Assembly (NCBI RefSeq): GCF_000478195.2
Contig: NZ_AUZM01000008.1
Location: 62,001 to 126,000, forward strand
DNA length: 64,000 nucleotides
From: Lyngbya aestuarii BL J
GTDB taxonomy: Bacteria; Cyanobacteriota; Cyanobacteriia; Cyanobacteriales; Microcoleaceae
Direction of reading: 5' to 3'
Shown: in pieces, positions 9,642 to 19,490 of the stretch
Layout: each line of letters starts with the position of its first letter
Position numbering within the stretch: the first letter of the stretch is position 1
Position numbers and translations under genes: made by a program
The notes under the pieces: model-generated
Database searches by the model: none
Told to the model about the DNA's origin: nothing
What the model saw: the letters and a program-made list of their open reading frames with translations, nothing else

Positions 9642-11369
9642 ATGATAGAACTTAAAAGTACAATGCCATCACAACACAAAGAGCTGCCTAAGTGTTCTAC
9701 GGGTATCAATGGATTAGACGAAATTACCTTAGGTGGACTTCCAAAAGGACGGCCAACTCTCGTCTGTGGTACAGCAGGTTGTGGTAAAACTCTATTGGCA
9801 ATGGAGTTTTTAGTGCGGGGTGCAGTTCAATACAATGAACCGGGTGTATTTATAGCGTTTGAAGAAACAGCCGAAGAATTGACTGAAAATGTTGCCTCTC
9901 TCGGTTGGGATTTAAAACAACTAACTGCCGAAAATAAAATCAGTATTGATTATGTTCATATTGACCCCGAAGAAATTGAAGAAGTCGGCGAATATAATTT
10001 AGAAGCCTTATTTATCCGCTTAGGTTGTGCCATTGATCAGATCGGCGCTAAACGAGTTGTTCTTGATACGATTGAAGTGTTGTTTGCCGGACTTTCTAAT
10101 ACTGCAATCATCAGAGCGGAATTACGGCGATTATTTCGCTGGCTCAAAACCAAAGGAGTCACCGCCATTATTACCGCAGAACGGGGCGATAATAGTCTCA
10201 CCCGAAACGGTATCGAAGAATATGTTTCTGATTGCGTAATCAGACTCGATCAACGCATCCAAGAAGAAGTCTCAACTCGTCGTTTACAAATTATCAAATA
10301 TCGGGGTTCTTATCACGGAAGCAATGAATATCCGTTTCTGATTAATGAAAATGGGATTTCGGTTTTACCGATTACTTCTGTGGGTTTAGAACATGAGGTT
10401 TCTAATGAACGAATTTCCAGCGGAATTTCTCGGTTGGATGCCATGCTCGGAGGGGAAGGCTACTATCGAGGCAGCAGTGTTTTAATCACAGGCACCGCCG
10501 GAACTGGAAAAACCACTCTCGCCGCCCATTTTGCTCAAGCCGTATGTCAGCGGGGAGAACACTGTCTGTATCTGGCTTTTGAAGAAGCCCCAAACCAGAT
10601 TATCCGTAACCAACGTTCTGTCGGGGTGGATTTAGAGCCTTTTGTCGAACAAGGATTACTACGATTTAAGGCTGAACGCCCCACAGCTACGGGTTTAGAG
10701 TTGCATTTGGTGACATTGTACCGTCTGATTGATGAAGTCAAGCCTAGCGTCGTGATTATTGATCCAATGAGTAATCTGACAATGAGCGGAACATTAACAC
10801 AAGCGAAAGCTTTTTTATTCCGTTTAATTGACTTTTTCAAGAGTAAACAAATCACGGTTTTATTGACCAATTTAATATCCGGTAGCAATATCATTGAGTA
10901 TACTGAAATTGGCATTTCATCCTTGATGGATACTTGGTTAGAAGTGCGAATGACAGAAACGAATGGTGAACGGAATCGTCTATTGTATGTATTGAAATCT
11001 CGGGGGATGGAACATTCAAATCAAATGCGAGAAATGCTGTTAACAAAGCAGGGGATTAAACTGAGTGATGTGTATTTAGGTCAAGGTCAGGTGTTTACGG
11101 GAACGGCTCGCACAATTCAAGAAGCTCAAGAAAAAGCAAATGGATTAGCTCGTCAGCAGGAGTTTGAACGTAAACAGAGACAGCTAGAATGTAAACAAGC
11201 GATCGTGCAATCACAAATTGATGCTCTACAAGCTCAAATCGATACGGAAAAAGAAGAACTAGAGTTGATGATTCAGTCTGAACAACGCTCTCAGGACATC
11301 TTGCATCAAAATCGAATAATAATGGCTAAAATGCGTCAAGCTGATGAAAATATTACTTCAGAAAACTAA
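9642..11369 (+). CDS. KaiC-family dual ATPase, KaiC2-like
   Basis: 575 residues with two RecA-like KaiC domains: Walker A GTAGCGKT (43-50) and GTAGTGKT (284-291), each with the EE pair after the second strand (E74-E75 and E314-E315). The position of the KaiC phosphosites (S431/T432 in the clock protein) is occupied by S426-S427 in GISSLMDTW, so autophosphorylation is possible. After the second domain comes a long charged coiled coil (about 490-570), the tail typical of KaiC2 rather than clock KaiC1. No kaiA is nearby. Two kaiB-like genes follow directly, so a KaiB-KaiC2 stress or signalling module is likely, not the core clock. GAGGA at 9628-9632 supports this start. Confidence 0.88.
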   Translation: MIELKSTMPSQHKELPKCSTGINGLDEITLGGLPKGRPTLVCGTAGCGKTLLAMEFLVRGAVQYNEPGVFIAFEETAEELTENVASLGWDLKQLTAENKISIDYVHIDPEEIEEVGEYNLEALFIRLGCAIDQIGAKRVVLDTIEVLFAGLSNTAIIRAELRRLFRWLKTKGVTAIITAERGDNSLTRNGIEEYVSDCVIRLDQRIQEEVSTRRLQIIKYRGSYHGSNEYPFLINENGISVLPITSVGLEHEVSNERISSGISRLDAMLGGEGYYRGSSVLITGTAGTGKTTLAAHFAQAVCQRGEHCLYLAFEEAPNQIIRNQRSVGVDLEPFVEQGLLRFKAERPTATGLELHLVTLYRLIDEVKPSVVIIDPMSNLTMSGTLTQAKAFLFRLIDFFKSKQITVLLTNLISGSNIIEYTEIGISSLMDTWLEVRMTETNGERNRLLYVLKSRGMEHSNQMREMLLTKQGIKLSDVYLGQGQVFTGTARTIQEAQEKANGLARQQEFERKQRQLECKQAIVQSQIDALQAQIDTEKEELELMIQSEQRSQDILHQNRIIMAKMRQADENITSEN

Positions 11370-11437
11370 GCGTTAATCTGTATCAAAGATTGTTGATTTG
11401 GTTTGCTTTATCCTTAACCTAATGTCTAACAAAATTT

Positions 11438-11776
11438 ATGGAGAACTTAGTGGAATATTCTGAACAGTTTGAAGCATTAGATCCCAATTCTATTTGGGAA
11501 TTAAAACTCTATGTCGCTGGACATACAACTCGCTCAATTAGAGCATTTGAAAATCTCACCCAAGTTTGTGAGGAGTATTTAAAGAATCAATATACAATTG
11601 AAGTGATTGATTTGTTAAAAAATCCTCACCTGGCTAAACAAGATCAAATTATTGCTTTACCCACTTTAGTTAGAAAACTCCCGACACCTATCAAGAAAGT
11701 AATTGGAGATTTGTCTAATCAAGAAAAGATTGTAGTTTGGTTAGAAATCAATAAAGTTTCGACCAATGCTCAATAA
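11438..11776 (+). CDS. KaiB-like thioredoxin-fold protein, first of a tandem pair
   Basis: 112 residues. The core [28 protein letters not shown], then [29 protein letters not shown], then KKVIGDLSN, follows KaiB: Y(V/I)AG near the start, an IDxxxxPxLA turn, and a cis-Pro PTL segment. KaiB proteins bind KaiC after switching fold. This copy has a 20-residue acidic N-terminal extension, and its KKVIGDLSN replaces the usual R(I/V)IGDLS. It lies 68 bp after kaiC and 30 bp before a second copy, presumably one operon. Its partner is likely the adjacent KaiC2; a clock role is not implied. Confidence 0.85.
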   Translation: MENLVEYSEQFEALDPNSIWELKLYVAGHTTRSIRAFENLTQVCEEYLKNQYTIEVIDLLKNPHLAKQDQIIALPTLVRKLPTPIKKVIGDLSNQEKIVVWLEINKVSTNAQ

Positions 11777-11806
11777 CTAAAGAGTCGTGAAAGAGATGAT
11801 TAAGTT

Positions 11807-12139
11807 ATGAAAGAAAAGTCGATTGAAAACTCAACTGAAGTCTTTGAGAAAGTTTTACAAGAAAAAAAAGAAGTACATTACACTTTGCATTTGTATATTG
11901 CGGGAACAGCCTTACAGTCTATTGTCGCCCTCAAAAATCTTCAAAAGATTTGTGATGAATATCTAGCGGGACGACACGAACTAGAAGTGATCGATATTTA
12001 CGAACACCCTGAACGATTACAAGCTGAAAATATTGTTGCTATTCCCACACTGATTAAAGTTTTTCCAGAACCGTCTCAACGGATTATTGGGAATTTTTCA
12101 GACAAACAAAAGGTTCTAACTGCATTAGGTTTGATGTGA
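11807..12139 (+). CDS. KaiB-like thioredoxin-fold protein, second of a tandem pair
   Basis: 110 residues with the same fold signature as its neighbour: YTLHLYIAGTALQSIVALKNLQKICDEYL, VIDIYEHPERLQAENIVAIPTLIKVFPEPSQRIIGNFSD. Its RRIIG-type strand (SQRIIGNFSD) is closer to classical KaiB than that of the first copy. The two copies differ at most positions outside the motifs, so the duplication is old. The final gene of the kaiC-kaiB-kaiB group, it runs convergently into the TPR/OGT gene 23 bp away. Confidence 0.85.
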   Translation: MKEKSIENSTEVFEKVLQEKKEVHYTLHLYIAGTALQSIVALKNLQKICDEYLAGRHELEVIDIYEHPERLQAENIVAIPTLIKVFPEPSQRIIGNFSDKQKVLTALGLM

Positions 12140-12162
12140 AGTTAGGTTTTAAATAAGAGAAC

Positions 12163-15100
12163 TTAAAGATGTTCAGAGCGTAATTTTTTAAACACCTGAT
12201 ACATCTGTTTTGCTAATTTTTGGGGATTCCACAAAGCGGCTAAGTTTTCCGGTTTTTTGGAGTCAATTAAATGTTCTCGAATTTGAGTTCTCAAAGCAGT
12301 ATCCGTTCCTAATTTTATCCCAAGTTCCGTATATTCTTCCCAACTCCAAGCCACACCCACATCCAAGTTAACGGCTTGTAAAAACGCATAACCCATGCGA
12401 GAGAGATACTGTTCACCTGCTCTTGTTAAAATCGGTAAATTTGACCACAAGGCTTCTAGATTATGTGTTCCGCCATTGTAAGGATAGGAATCTAATAAAA
12501 CATCAACAACTTGATAAATGGCTCGGTGTTCTTCTTCGGTTTTCGTTAATCCAATAAACAAAATTCGATTAAAATCAACACCTTGTTCTTCACAGGATTG
12601 ACGATACATTTCCCGAATTAAAAGATGATCTCCTTGACCTTTTCTAATCATTAAACTCTCAGGTACAGCTTTAAGGATTTTGACTTGCGCTTCGATCATT
12701 TCAAAGTTTGTTTTTCGACCGGGAGCAACACATAGATAAACTAATTTATCCGATTCTATTTTAAGCTGTTTTCTAATTAAATTGCGATTAACTTGATGAC
12801 TTGCTAATCCTGAAATCGCTACAGAAGTTTCGGGTAAACGAATTAATTGTTCACGATAATATTGTTCTCGTCCGCTCGGATGAGTGTTCCAATCACAGAG
12901 AAAATAATGCTTGTCCGTGATATAAGGCGCATCAAAACCGAGCCAAGTCAAACAAACGGGAGCAGGTGAATAATTTAAAATCTGGACATTAGCAGGAACG
13001 GTGACTGAATCTAAATCAATTAAAATATCAATTTGATCTTGTAAAATTTCTTGGGCTAATTCTTCAGCTGATGCAAAACCATTCGGATAGGATTTTGGCC
13101 AGTAAAACTTCTGAGCGATTTCTTCAAACTTTTGGGTGACTTCATCAGCTTGTAATCGTCCAGTTACATACAGATGAATGTTCGGTGTAATGGCAGATAA
13201 TTCTCGAATTAAAGCTTCACTGCACCAACCCACAGAATGACGGCGAAAGTGTTTGGAAATAAAACCAATTTTTAAAGCATTCGGTGATGAGTTTGGTGAT
13301 AAACTTGGTGAATTGTTAACAACTTTTAACGGTTTCAGCACTCGTCTTTGATAATATTCAGCCGCAATCTGTTTATAAAAATGAGTATTTTCGACTAGAG
13401 CATCTCGGACATGAGACACAATAAAAATCAAAATTTCATACAACAAATTTACTTCAAACAGAGATAAGCTTTTGATTCGTTCATTGCAAATTTTTTCTAG
13501 TTCTACAAGTTTAGTTACGGCTTCTTGATAAGCACCTGATTGAGTATAAGCAAAGATATAAGCAATCGCAGATAAAACCGGAACTTTTTCACCGCATTGT
13601 TGACAGTATTGATCAGCCGCTTTTCTCGCTTTTGTCAGATTTGTTGAATGACTAAGAAGATCACATAATTGCTGATGAGCTTCAATATAGTCAGGGTTGA
13701 GTTCAATTGATTTTTCTAAATTAGCAATAGCAACTTGGGGTTGATCTTGCTTTTGAATATGGGCTAAACGACAGTATATTTCTGCCCAGTCTTGCTTGAT
13801 CTCGATTGCTTTTTCATAGTTTTCAATCGCTTGTTTGACTTGACCCATATTCGCATAAATATTTCCTAAACTCGCATAAGCTTCTGGAATATCAGGCTTA
13901 ATTTTGAGCAAGTTTTGATAACAGTTAATCGCTTCTTGATGGTGATTGAGTTTCACTAAAGCAAAGCCCAGGTTGAGATATAAATCTGGATTTTGAGGAT
14001 TGAGTTTAATTCCAGCTTGAAAGGTTTTGATTGCAGCTTCATATTGTTTTTGTTCAGAATAGAGACACCCTAAATTCAAATAGGCTTCAACTTCACTGGG
14101 TTGAATTTCTAGGGCTTTTTGATAGGAGGAAATAGCTTCTGTAAATTGTTTCTGATGCGTGAGAAGATTTCCGAGTTCAATGTGTAGTTTTGCACCGCTC
14201 AAGTTTGGCTGAATTTCTAAGGCTGTTTTCCAACTTTTAATCGTTTCTTCAAATCTTCCTAATCGTTGAAAAATCTTTCCTAAATTCCAATGGACAACGG
14301 CAAAATTAGGTTGTTGTTTTAAGGCTTGTTGATAATCAGCAATTGCCTTGTCTATTTGATTGAGTTTAGCATACATTGTTCCCCGACTTCCATAGATTTC
14401 GGCAAGGTTTGGCTGAAGTTCTAATGCTTGAGAATAGGCGCGAATTGCTGCTTCGAGTTTTCCTTGAAAGTGAAGTGCATTTCCCAGGATAACGTAGGCG
14501 TGATAAAATTTAGGTTGTATTTTTAAGGCTTGCTGACAAATTGCGATCGCTTGTTCAAATTTACCTTGATCAACACAGAATTTAGCCTGGGTTTGATAGG
14601 CTTTAAGTTCATTATATTTTGTTTCTAACGGACTAAAATTTTTTGAATTTTCAACAAAAATTGCATCAGTTTGAGAATAATTTATTGGAGAGTGCTGTTC
14701 AGTTTCTATTGCTTCTGTTAGCGGACTCAGTAAATCAACTCCGCCTTCTTCAAATCCTTCACTAGAGTCAGAAACCAAGCTTAAATCTGTGAGATTATTG
14801 GCTTGAGTTAATTGACGGAGTGCGACAATCGCTTCTGAACAATCAGATTGTAATCTGAGAATCGTTTGATAATAAGATATCGCTTGTATCGTTTCACCTT
14901 TAACGACTAAAACAGAAGCAAGCTTTAAGTAAAATTTAACTTGATTGGGTTGCAGTTCAATGGCTTTTTGATAACAAGAAATCGCTTGTTCAAGTTGGTC
15001 AGTTTGAGAAAAAGCATTACCGAGCATCCAATAAATGACAGCAGAATTAGAGTCTAAATTAATAGCTTTTTGATAACACTGAATCGCTTCAAAAAAACGG

Positions 15101-15465
15101 TGTAAATGATAATACATACTGCCCAAATTAGCTTGGGCTTCTGTGAATTCGGGTTGTACATCTAACGCTTGTGTATAAGCCCAGATTGCAAGTTCTATCT
15201 GATTTTGTTGTTGTAAAACATTTCCCAAGCTGAGATAAGCGATCGCAAAATCTGGCTTGAGATTAACGGCTGTTTGAATCGCTTTTATCCCTGCTTCTAG
15301 CTGTCCATTCATAACCAAAACTTCTGCAAGTTTTTGATAAATTTCTGCTTGGTGTGGGGCCATTTGTAGGGCTTGTTGATAAGATCCGATCGCCGATCCC
15401 CATTTCCCTGCTTCTTGAAACTTAATTCCGGTTTTAAAATAAGTCTCAACTGATTCAAATTTCAT
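12163..15465 (-). CDS. TPR protein with O-GlcNAc-transferase-like C-terminal domain
   Basis: 1100 residues. Two blocks of tetratricopeptide repeats (about 5-215 and 285-620; repeated units such as AIxxYQKALExQPNxxxAYxNLG) flank a Ser/Glu-rich linker. After a helical spacer comes a GT41-like domain (about 740-1095): LKIGFISKHFRRHSVG, the LTWLGFD and CVAPGRKTNFEM segments and LLDSYPYNGGTHNLEALW, the conserved DxxPYNGGTTxxDALW loop of O-GlcNAc transferases. The predicted role is sugar transfer to proteins, with TPRs choosing the acceptor. The first loop His of OGT is present in the RRHSVG segment. Cytoplasmic, no signal peptide. Acceptors unknown. Confidence 0.85.
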   Translation of the reverse strand: MKFESVETYFKTGIKFQEAGKWGSAIGSYQQALQMAPHQAEIYQKLAEVLVMNGQLEAGIKAIQTAVNLKPDFAIAYLSLGNVLQQQNQIELAIWAYTQALDVQPEFTEAQANLGSMYYHLHRFFEAIQCYQKAINLDSNSAVIYWMLGNAFSQTDQLEQAISCYQKAIELQPNQVKFYLKLASVLVVKGETIQAISYYQTILRLQSDCSEAIVALRQLTQANNLTDLSLVSDSSEGFEEGGVDLLSPLTEAIETEQHSPINYSQTDAIFVENSKNFSPLETKYNELKAYQTQAKFCVDQGKFEQAIAICQQALKIQPKFYHAYVILGNALHFQGKLEAAIRAYSQALELQPNLAEIYGSRGTMYAKLNQIDKAIADYQQALKQQPNFAVVHWNLGKIFQRLGRFEETIKSWKTALEIQPNLSGAKLHIELGNLLTHQKQFTEAISSYQKALEIQPSEVEAYLNLGCLYSEQKQYEAAIKTFQAGIKLNPQNPDLYLNLGFALVKLNHHQEAINCYQNLLKIKPDIPEAYASLGNIYANMGQVKQAIENYEKAIEIKQDWAEIYCRLAHIQKQDQPQVAIANLEKSIELNPDYIEAHQQLCDLLSHSTNLTKARKAADQYCQQCGEKVPVLSAIAYIFAYTQSGAYQEAVTKLVELEKICNERIKSLSLFEVNLLYEILIFIVSHVRDALVENTHFYKQIAAEYYQRRVLKPLKVVNNSPSLSPNSSPNALKIGFISKHFRRHSVGWCSEALIRELSAITPNIHLYVTGRLQADEVTQKFEEIAQKFYWPKSYPNGFASAEELAQEILQDQIDILIDLDSVTVPANVQILNYSPAPVCLTWLGFDAPYITDKHYFLCDWNTHPSGREQYYREQLIRLPETSVAISGLASHQVNRNLIRKQLKIESDKLVYLCVAPGRKTNFEMIEAQVKILKAVPESLMIRKGQGDHLLIREMYRQSCEEQGVDFNRILFIGLTKTEEEHRAIYQVVDVLLDSYPYNGGTHNLEALWSNLPILTRAGEQYLSRMGYAFLQAVNLDVGVAWSWEEYTELGIKLGTDTALRTQIREHLIDSKKPENLAALWNPQKLAKQMYQVFKKLRSEHL

Positions 15466-15816
15466 AATAAACTCCTTGATTTAACCGTTGTCTATTTAAA
15501 ATTAAAATTTGATTTGCTCTGTTTTAATGATTATGGTACTATACCTCTAAGCTTATCAAAATATTGTATTCACGTGTGATCGGCTTGCTATTGATTTGGC
15601 GATCTTCTCACCGAACAGTTTCAATCAGCCGAGTGAAGCCAATTCTTAGATGATTTGTAAATTGGATACTATCATGTTTATAATTTACCTTCAAACTAAC
15701 AATTTAAACCAATCTACTATTCTAGAATGCCCTTAACGCGCTACAGTAAATAGGGGGTAATTAAAAATTTAATTGCCGATTGTCCAAAAATCATCCTAAA
15801 TTGAGGAGTCTTCAAC
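15466..15816. other. intergenic region between TPR/OGT gene and rpiA
   Basis: About 350 bp upstream of two divergent genes. Apart from the rpiA promoter candidate listed separately and the ribosome site TTGAGGAG just before rpiA, I see no ORF, RNA gene or repeat. Confidence 0.5.
15655..15684 (+). promoter_or_regulatory. candidate sigma70-type promoter for rpiA
   Basis: TTGTAA (15655-15660), 18-bp spacer, TATAAT (15679-15684) about 130 bp before the rpiA ATG. The -10 is perfect and the -35 matches four of six positions. Position and orientation fit rpiA; not proven. Confidence 0.4.
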
Positions 15817-16527
15817 ATGAGCGAACAAGATCCCGTTAAATTAATGAAACAGCAAGTCGGAAAAGCCGCAGCCGATCGCGTCAAGTCCGGTTCAATTGTG
15901 GGTTTGGGTACGGGTTCAACCACAGCCTACACCCTTCAGTATTTAGGAGAACGTCTTCAAAGTGGAGAACTCAAAGATATTAAGGGCGTTCCCACCTCAT
16001 TTCAATCCTCTGTACTCGCTAAACAATATGGTATTCCCCTCGTAACATTAGATGAAATTGATCACATGGATATTGCCATTGATGGCGCCGATGAAGTTGA
16101 TCCCAATAAGAATCTAATTAAAGGTGGAGGTGCCGCACATACTCGTGAAAAAATTGTTGATAGTTTAGCCGATCAATTGATCGTCGTTGTTGATAGTTCT
16201 AAACTCGTTGATAAACTTGGATCAACCTTTTTACTCCCCGTAGAAGTAATCCCTTTAGCGATTACTCCAGTGATGAACAAAATCGAAAAATTAGGCGGAA
16301 AACCAACCCTTCGCATGGGTGTTAAAAAAGCAGGGCCAGTGATTACCGATCAAGGAAATATGGTGATTGATGTCAAATTTGACTCCATTGATAACCCCGC
16401 AGAATTAGAAAAAACCCTTAATAATATTCCCGGTGTTTTAGAAAATGGTTTATTTGTGGGTGTTGCTGACGTGATCTTGGTCGGAGAAATCAAAGACGGA
16501 AAACCCTTAATCCGCGAAATTTCTTAA
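15817..16527 (+). CDS. rpiA: ribose-5-phosphate isomerase A
   Basis: 236 residues, normal for RpiA. It shows [20 protein letters not shown] (phosphate-binding loop), [24 protein letters not shown] (catalytic Asp/Glu and Lys) and [13 protein letters not shown]. Interconverts ribose 5-phosphate and ribulose 5-phosphate in the Calvin cycle and pentose phosphate pathway; cytoplasmic. Start ATG 15817 follows TTGAGGAG at good spacing. A hairpin terminator follows, so it appears to be monocistronic. Confidence 0.96.
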   Translation: MSEQDPVKLMKQQVGKAAADRVKSGSIVGLGTGSTTAYTLQYLGERLQSGELKDIKGVPTSFQSSVLAKQYGIPLVTLDEIDHMDIAIDGADEVDPNKNLIKGGGAAHTREKIVDSLADQLIVVVDSSKLVDKLGSTFLLPVEVIPLAITPVMNKIEKLGGKPTLRMGVKKAGPVITDQGNMVIDVKFDSIDNPAELEKTLNNIPGVLENGLFVGVADVILVGEIKDGKPLIREIS

Positions 16528-16544
16528 GTTTTCTCACCCCTTCG

Positions 16545-16574
16545 GAGGCGTTCAGGCAGAACGTCTCTATTTTG
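16545..16574 (+). terminator. rho-independent terminator after rpiA
   Basis: GAGGCGTTC (16545-16553) pairs with GAACGTCTC (16559-16567) over the 5-nt loop AGGCA, with one G-U pair, followed by TATTTTGATT. It lies 18 bp after the rpiA stop. Confidence 0.75.
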
Positions 16575-16628
16575 ATTAAAATAGAATAGATAAACCGGGA
16601 AGTTGTAGTTGTTAGTCCTCTCATCAAT

Positions 16629-17813
16629 ATGATGTATTATAGACGATTTGGACGTACAGAATTGCCCATGCCTGTATTCTCTTGTGGAGGAATGCGGTAT
16701 CAGCATAAATGGCAAGATATTCCAGCCCATAAAATTCCAATCGAGAATCAAAAAAATCTAGAAGCGACCATTCGCCGTTCTTTTGAATGTGGGATTAATC
16801 ACATAGAAACAGCCCGAGGATATGGGACTTCAGAAATGCAGCTTGGGCAAGTTTTACCGAAATTTCCCCGTGAACAATTGATCATTCAAACTAAAGTTTC
16901 TCCCTCTAAAGATCCTAAAGAATTTCGCCGTAAATTTCACCAGTCTTTAGCTTTTTTGCAATTGGATTATGTTGATTTATTGGGGATTCATGGTATCAAT
17001 AATCCAGAAACATTCGACTGGGCTATTAGACCCGGTGGTTGTCTTGATGAAGCCCGAAAATTTCAAGATCAAGGCAAAGTAAGGTTTATTGGTTTCTCAA
17101 CTCACGGCCCAACGGATGTGATTACAAAAACCATAGAAACCGATCAATTTGATTACGTGAATCTGCATTGGTATTATATCAATCAGTTAAATTGGCCGGC
17201 AATTGAAGCCGCAACTCGCCATGATATGGGGGTATTTATTATTAGTCCCTCAGACAAAGGGGGAAGACTTTATGATCCCCCTAAAAAATTAGTTGAACTG
17301 TGTTCTCCCCTCAGTCCAATAGTATTTAATGACTTATTTTGTTTAAGTCATCCAGAAGTACATACTTTGAGTTTAGGGGCTTCTAAACCCAGTGATTTTG
17401 ATGAACATTTAAAAACTATTGAACTTTACTATCGTTATGATGAAATCTTACCCCCAATTTTAGAACGTTTAGAACAAGAGGCAATCTCATCATTAGGAAA
17501 AGATTGGTTTACCACCTGGCAAATTGGCTTACCCAATCCTGAAAAGACACCCAACAATATTAACATTCCGGTGATTTTATGGTTGCGAAATTTAGCAATT
17601 GCCTATGATCTGGTGGAGTATGGAAAAATGCGGTATAATCTATTAGGAAATGGGGGTCATTGGTTTCCGGGACAAAAAGCCGATAATCTTGAACAAATTG
17701 ACCTGAGTGAATGTTTAGCCAATAGTCCCAATGCTGACAAAATTCCGACTTTTTTAGCAGAAGCCGATCAGATGTTAGGAGGAGGAGAAGTTAAGCGGTT
17801 ATCTCAAAGTTAA
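16629..17813 (+). CDS. aldo/keto reductase family oxidoreductase
   Basis: 394 residues. The N-terminal TIM barrel (about 1-290) shows YRRFGRTELPMPVFSCGG, HIETARGYGTSEMQLG, IQTKVSP and VDLLGIHGIN, the tetrad segments of NADPH-dependent aldo/keto reductases. The usual catalytic Asp of the DTAxxYG motif is Glu here (IETARGYG), with Tyr, Lys and His kept. A C-terminal extension of about 100 residues (GKDWFTTWQIGLPNPEKTP onwards) is longer than in simple AKRs and has no cysteine cluster. The natural substrate is unknown. Two adjacent ATGs (16629, 16632) are possible starts. Transcribed alone. Confidence 0.82.
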   Translation: MMYYRRFGRTELPMPVFSCGGMRYQHKWQDIPAHKIPIENQKNLEATIRRSFECGINHIETARGYGTSEMQLGQVLPKFPREQLIIQTKVSPSKDPKEFRRKFHQSLAFLQLDYVDLLGIHGINNPETFDWAIRPGGCLDEARKFQDQGKVRFIGFSTHGPTDVITKTIETDQFDYVNLHWYYINQLNWPAIEAATRHDMGVFIISPSDKGGRLYDPPKKLVELCSPLSPIVFNDLFCLSHPEVHTLSLGASKPSDFDEHLKTIELYYRYDEILPPILERLEQEAISSLGKDWFTTWQIGLPNPEKTPNNINIPVILWLRNLAIAYDLVEYGKMRYNLLGNGGHWFPGQKADNLEQIDLSECLANSPNADKIPTFLAEADQMLGGGEVKRLSQS

Positions 17814-18130
17814 ACTTGTATTTAAGCTGTTGTCCAGTTTAAATACATAGCAGTTGACTTCAACACTATCGGATAATCTAAATAGAAAAAAGGTAATCGC
17901 TGCCTTGTTTGTTCAGGTGTTCGACAGCAAAACCAGAGGTTAACTTTCTCATCGACAAACCTAACCCGCCAAAATTAGAAAGAACAGGGTTAAGCGAATT
18001 ATTGCAGCTTTCAACATTGCATTAGGGGAGATGAAGAAAGTCCCCCAGAAATACCCCCATTATTGGGGGTCACGGGGGCGGGGAATTTAGGGGGATAAAA
18101 TCAGAAGGATACAATTGAGGGAAAAGTTAA
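17814..18130. other. intergenic region with G/C-run hairpin
   Basis: About 315 bp between the convergent aldo/keto reductase and raf1 genes. It contains ACCCCCA (18053-18059), loop TTAT, TGGGGGT (18064-18070), flanked by further CCCCC and GGGGG runs. It resembles dispersed G/C-run repeats of cyanobacterial genomes; no T-tract follows, so a terminator role is uncertain. No ORF seen. Confidence 0.5.
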
Positions 18131-19225
18131 TTAATCCTCAAATTGCAACAAATTCCCCAGTTGACTCTCATCAAACACCTTTTTCGGACGCATAATTAAA
18201 ATCAATTGTCCGAACAACGATAATTCTGGATATTCTTCAAACCACTGTAATTCTAGTTGGTTATTCTGTTCGATCAAAAAATAACGATCTGCTTCCCAAT
18301 TCCGTTGTGAACGATCAATCACCACTAAAACCGGTTCAATTTTTCCCGGTAAAGGACTCGGTAAAGTGTCGCTTTTACCAATAATCACAACCGGATCTTC
18401 TGCCTTTGTAATCACCTGCCAACCCGGAAGCGGTATCCACACCCCCGAACCCGAAAATTTAACCATCCGAAACGGTTCAGATTCATCCGTAATTGGCACC
18501 GCTTTTAAATCCTCTACAGTTAGGGGAAATTCACCAACAACAGGAAGAATACGGGGTAAATCTTCATCCGATTCTAAGCGATAAACAGGTAAACGAGGGG
18601 CGGGGCGACTTGAAACAACTGAAAAATCTGTTAATAGTTTTTCAATTTGTTCTCGGGCTTGCGAAGAATGGGCAAACCTTAGCCCTTTGGCAATTAACCG
18701 TGATCGTTGTTGGAGATCGCTATGTTGTCGGGCGGCTTTCCAACATTGGTAAGCGATCGCATCCCCCGGATGTCGGGTAAACCCCTCTGGTAAATTGCTA
18801 ACCCGAGAGAGATCTTTGATCGCCTTAGTCAGATCCTTGGCTTCGTCAGCATCAATCTTTTGAGATAAACTAAACTCAGCCGCCTCTAGACGTTGGGGTT
18901 GGGTGAGTATGCGAAACTCATAGAGAATATCACTTCCTTTTTGCTGAAAATGCGATCGCACCCCTTCAGAGGCGCCACCTGTGACCAAAGAGGTGTAAAC
19001 TTGAGAAGCGACAATCACCAGATTTTGCTGAATCGGTTCAAATCCGGTTTCTTCAAACAATTTTTGGGAGTTGTAGCCCGATTTTTGTAGTGTCGCACAG
19101 GCTTGTCCCCAGTCTACCCAAGTTCCTTCTTTACGACGGAGTAATTGTACCAATTCTTCTACATTCCCGATCTCGTTAGAGGGTTGGGAGTTGGGGTTCG
19201 GGTTGTCTTGCGGTGTTCCAGTCAT
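18131..19225 (-). CDS. raf1: Rubisco accumulation factor 1
   Basis: 364 residues from ATG 19225 (an upstream in-frame ATG at 19276 would add 17 residues lacking the family pattern). Raf1 is a chaperone that binds RbcL dimers after chaperonin release and helps assemble the RbcL8 core. Recognisable blocks: GTWVDWGQACATLQKSGY and FEETGFEPIQQN (N-terminal alpha domain), LPEGFTRHPGDAIAYQCW, LPVYRLESDEDLPRILPVVGEFPLT, and the C-terminal beta domain with PFRMVKFSGSG, VVIDRSQRNWEADRYFLIEQ and LQWFEEYPEL. Stand-alone gene, as usual for raf1. Soluble. Confidence 0.92.
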   Translation of the reverse strand: MTGTPQDNPNPNSQPSNEIGNVEELVQLLRRKEGTWVDWGQACATLQKSGYNSQKLFEETGFEPIQQNLVIVASQVYTSLVTGGASEGVRSHFQQKGSDILYEFRILTQPQRLEAAEFSLSQKIDADEAKDLTKAIKDLSRVSNLPEGFTRHPGDAIAYQCWKAARQHSDLQQRSRLIAKGLRFAHSSQAREQIEKLLTDFSVVSSRPAPRLPVYRLESDEDLPRILPVVGEFPLTVEDLKAVPITDESEPFRMVKFSGSGVWIPLPGWQVITKAEDPVVIIGKSDTLPSPLPGKIEPVLVVIDRSQRNWEADRYFLIEQNNQLELQWFEEYPELSLFGQLILIMRPKKVFDESQLGNLLQFED

Positions 19226-19490
19226 AACGTTCAAAATCCAGTTTGAGTTTACCCTACACTCTAATTTGTGATTCAATATTTAAGTGAAAGGTAACGGAGT
19301 GATTGAAGTTGAGTTAAAATCCGGTCAGATTACTCATACTTTATTTAGTTTACCGGAAAAGGGAAACTTCAGCCAATCGGAAATGCTTTAATTTTTTGAA
19401 GTTTTCTCCGTCGGAAATTCTGACTCCTGTACTGAATGTTTTTTGGGCTTTTCGTCGAAAAACTGTTCGACTCAACCTCTTGATTATTTT
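19226..19490. other. intergenic region with a possible 30-codon ORF
   Basis: Between divergent genes. A frame from GTG 19299 to TAA 19391 (VIEVELKSGQITHTLFSLPE...) looks protein-like and has GGAG-like sequence before it, but is too short to assign; it may be a remnant. AAACTTCA (19364-19371) and TGAAGTTT (19397-19404) form an inverted repeat just after it. Confidence 0.25.

Noticed and set aside
18053-18070. CCCCC/GGGGG hairpin as a terminator between convergent genes
   Set aside because: No T-tract on either strand; more like a dispersed repeat.
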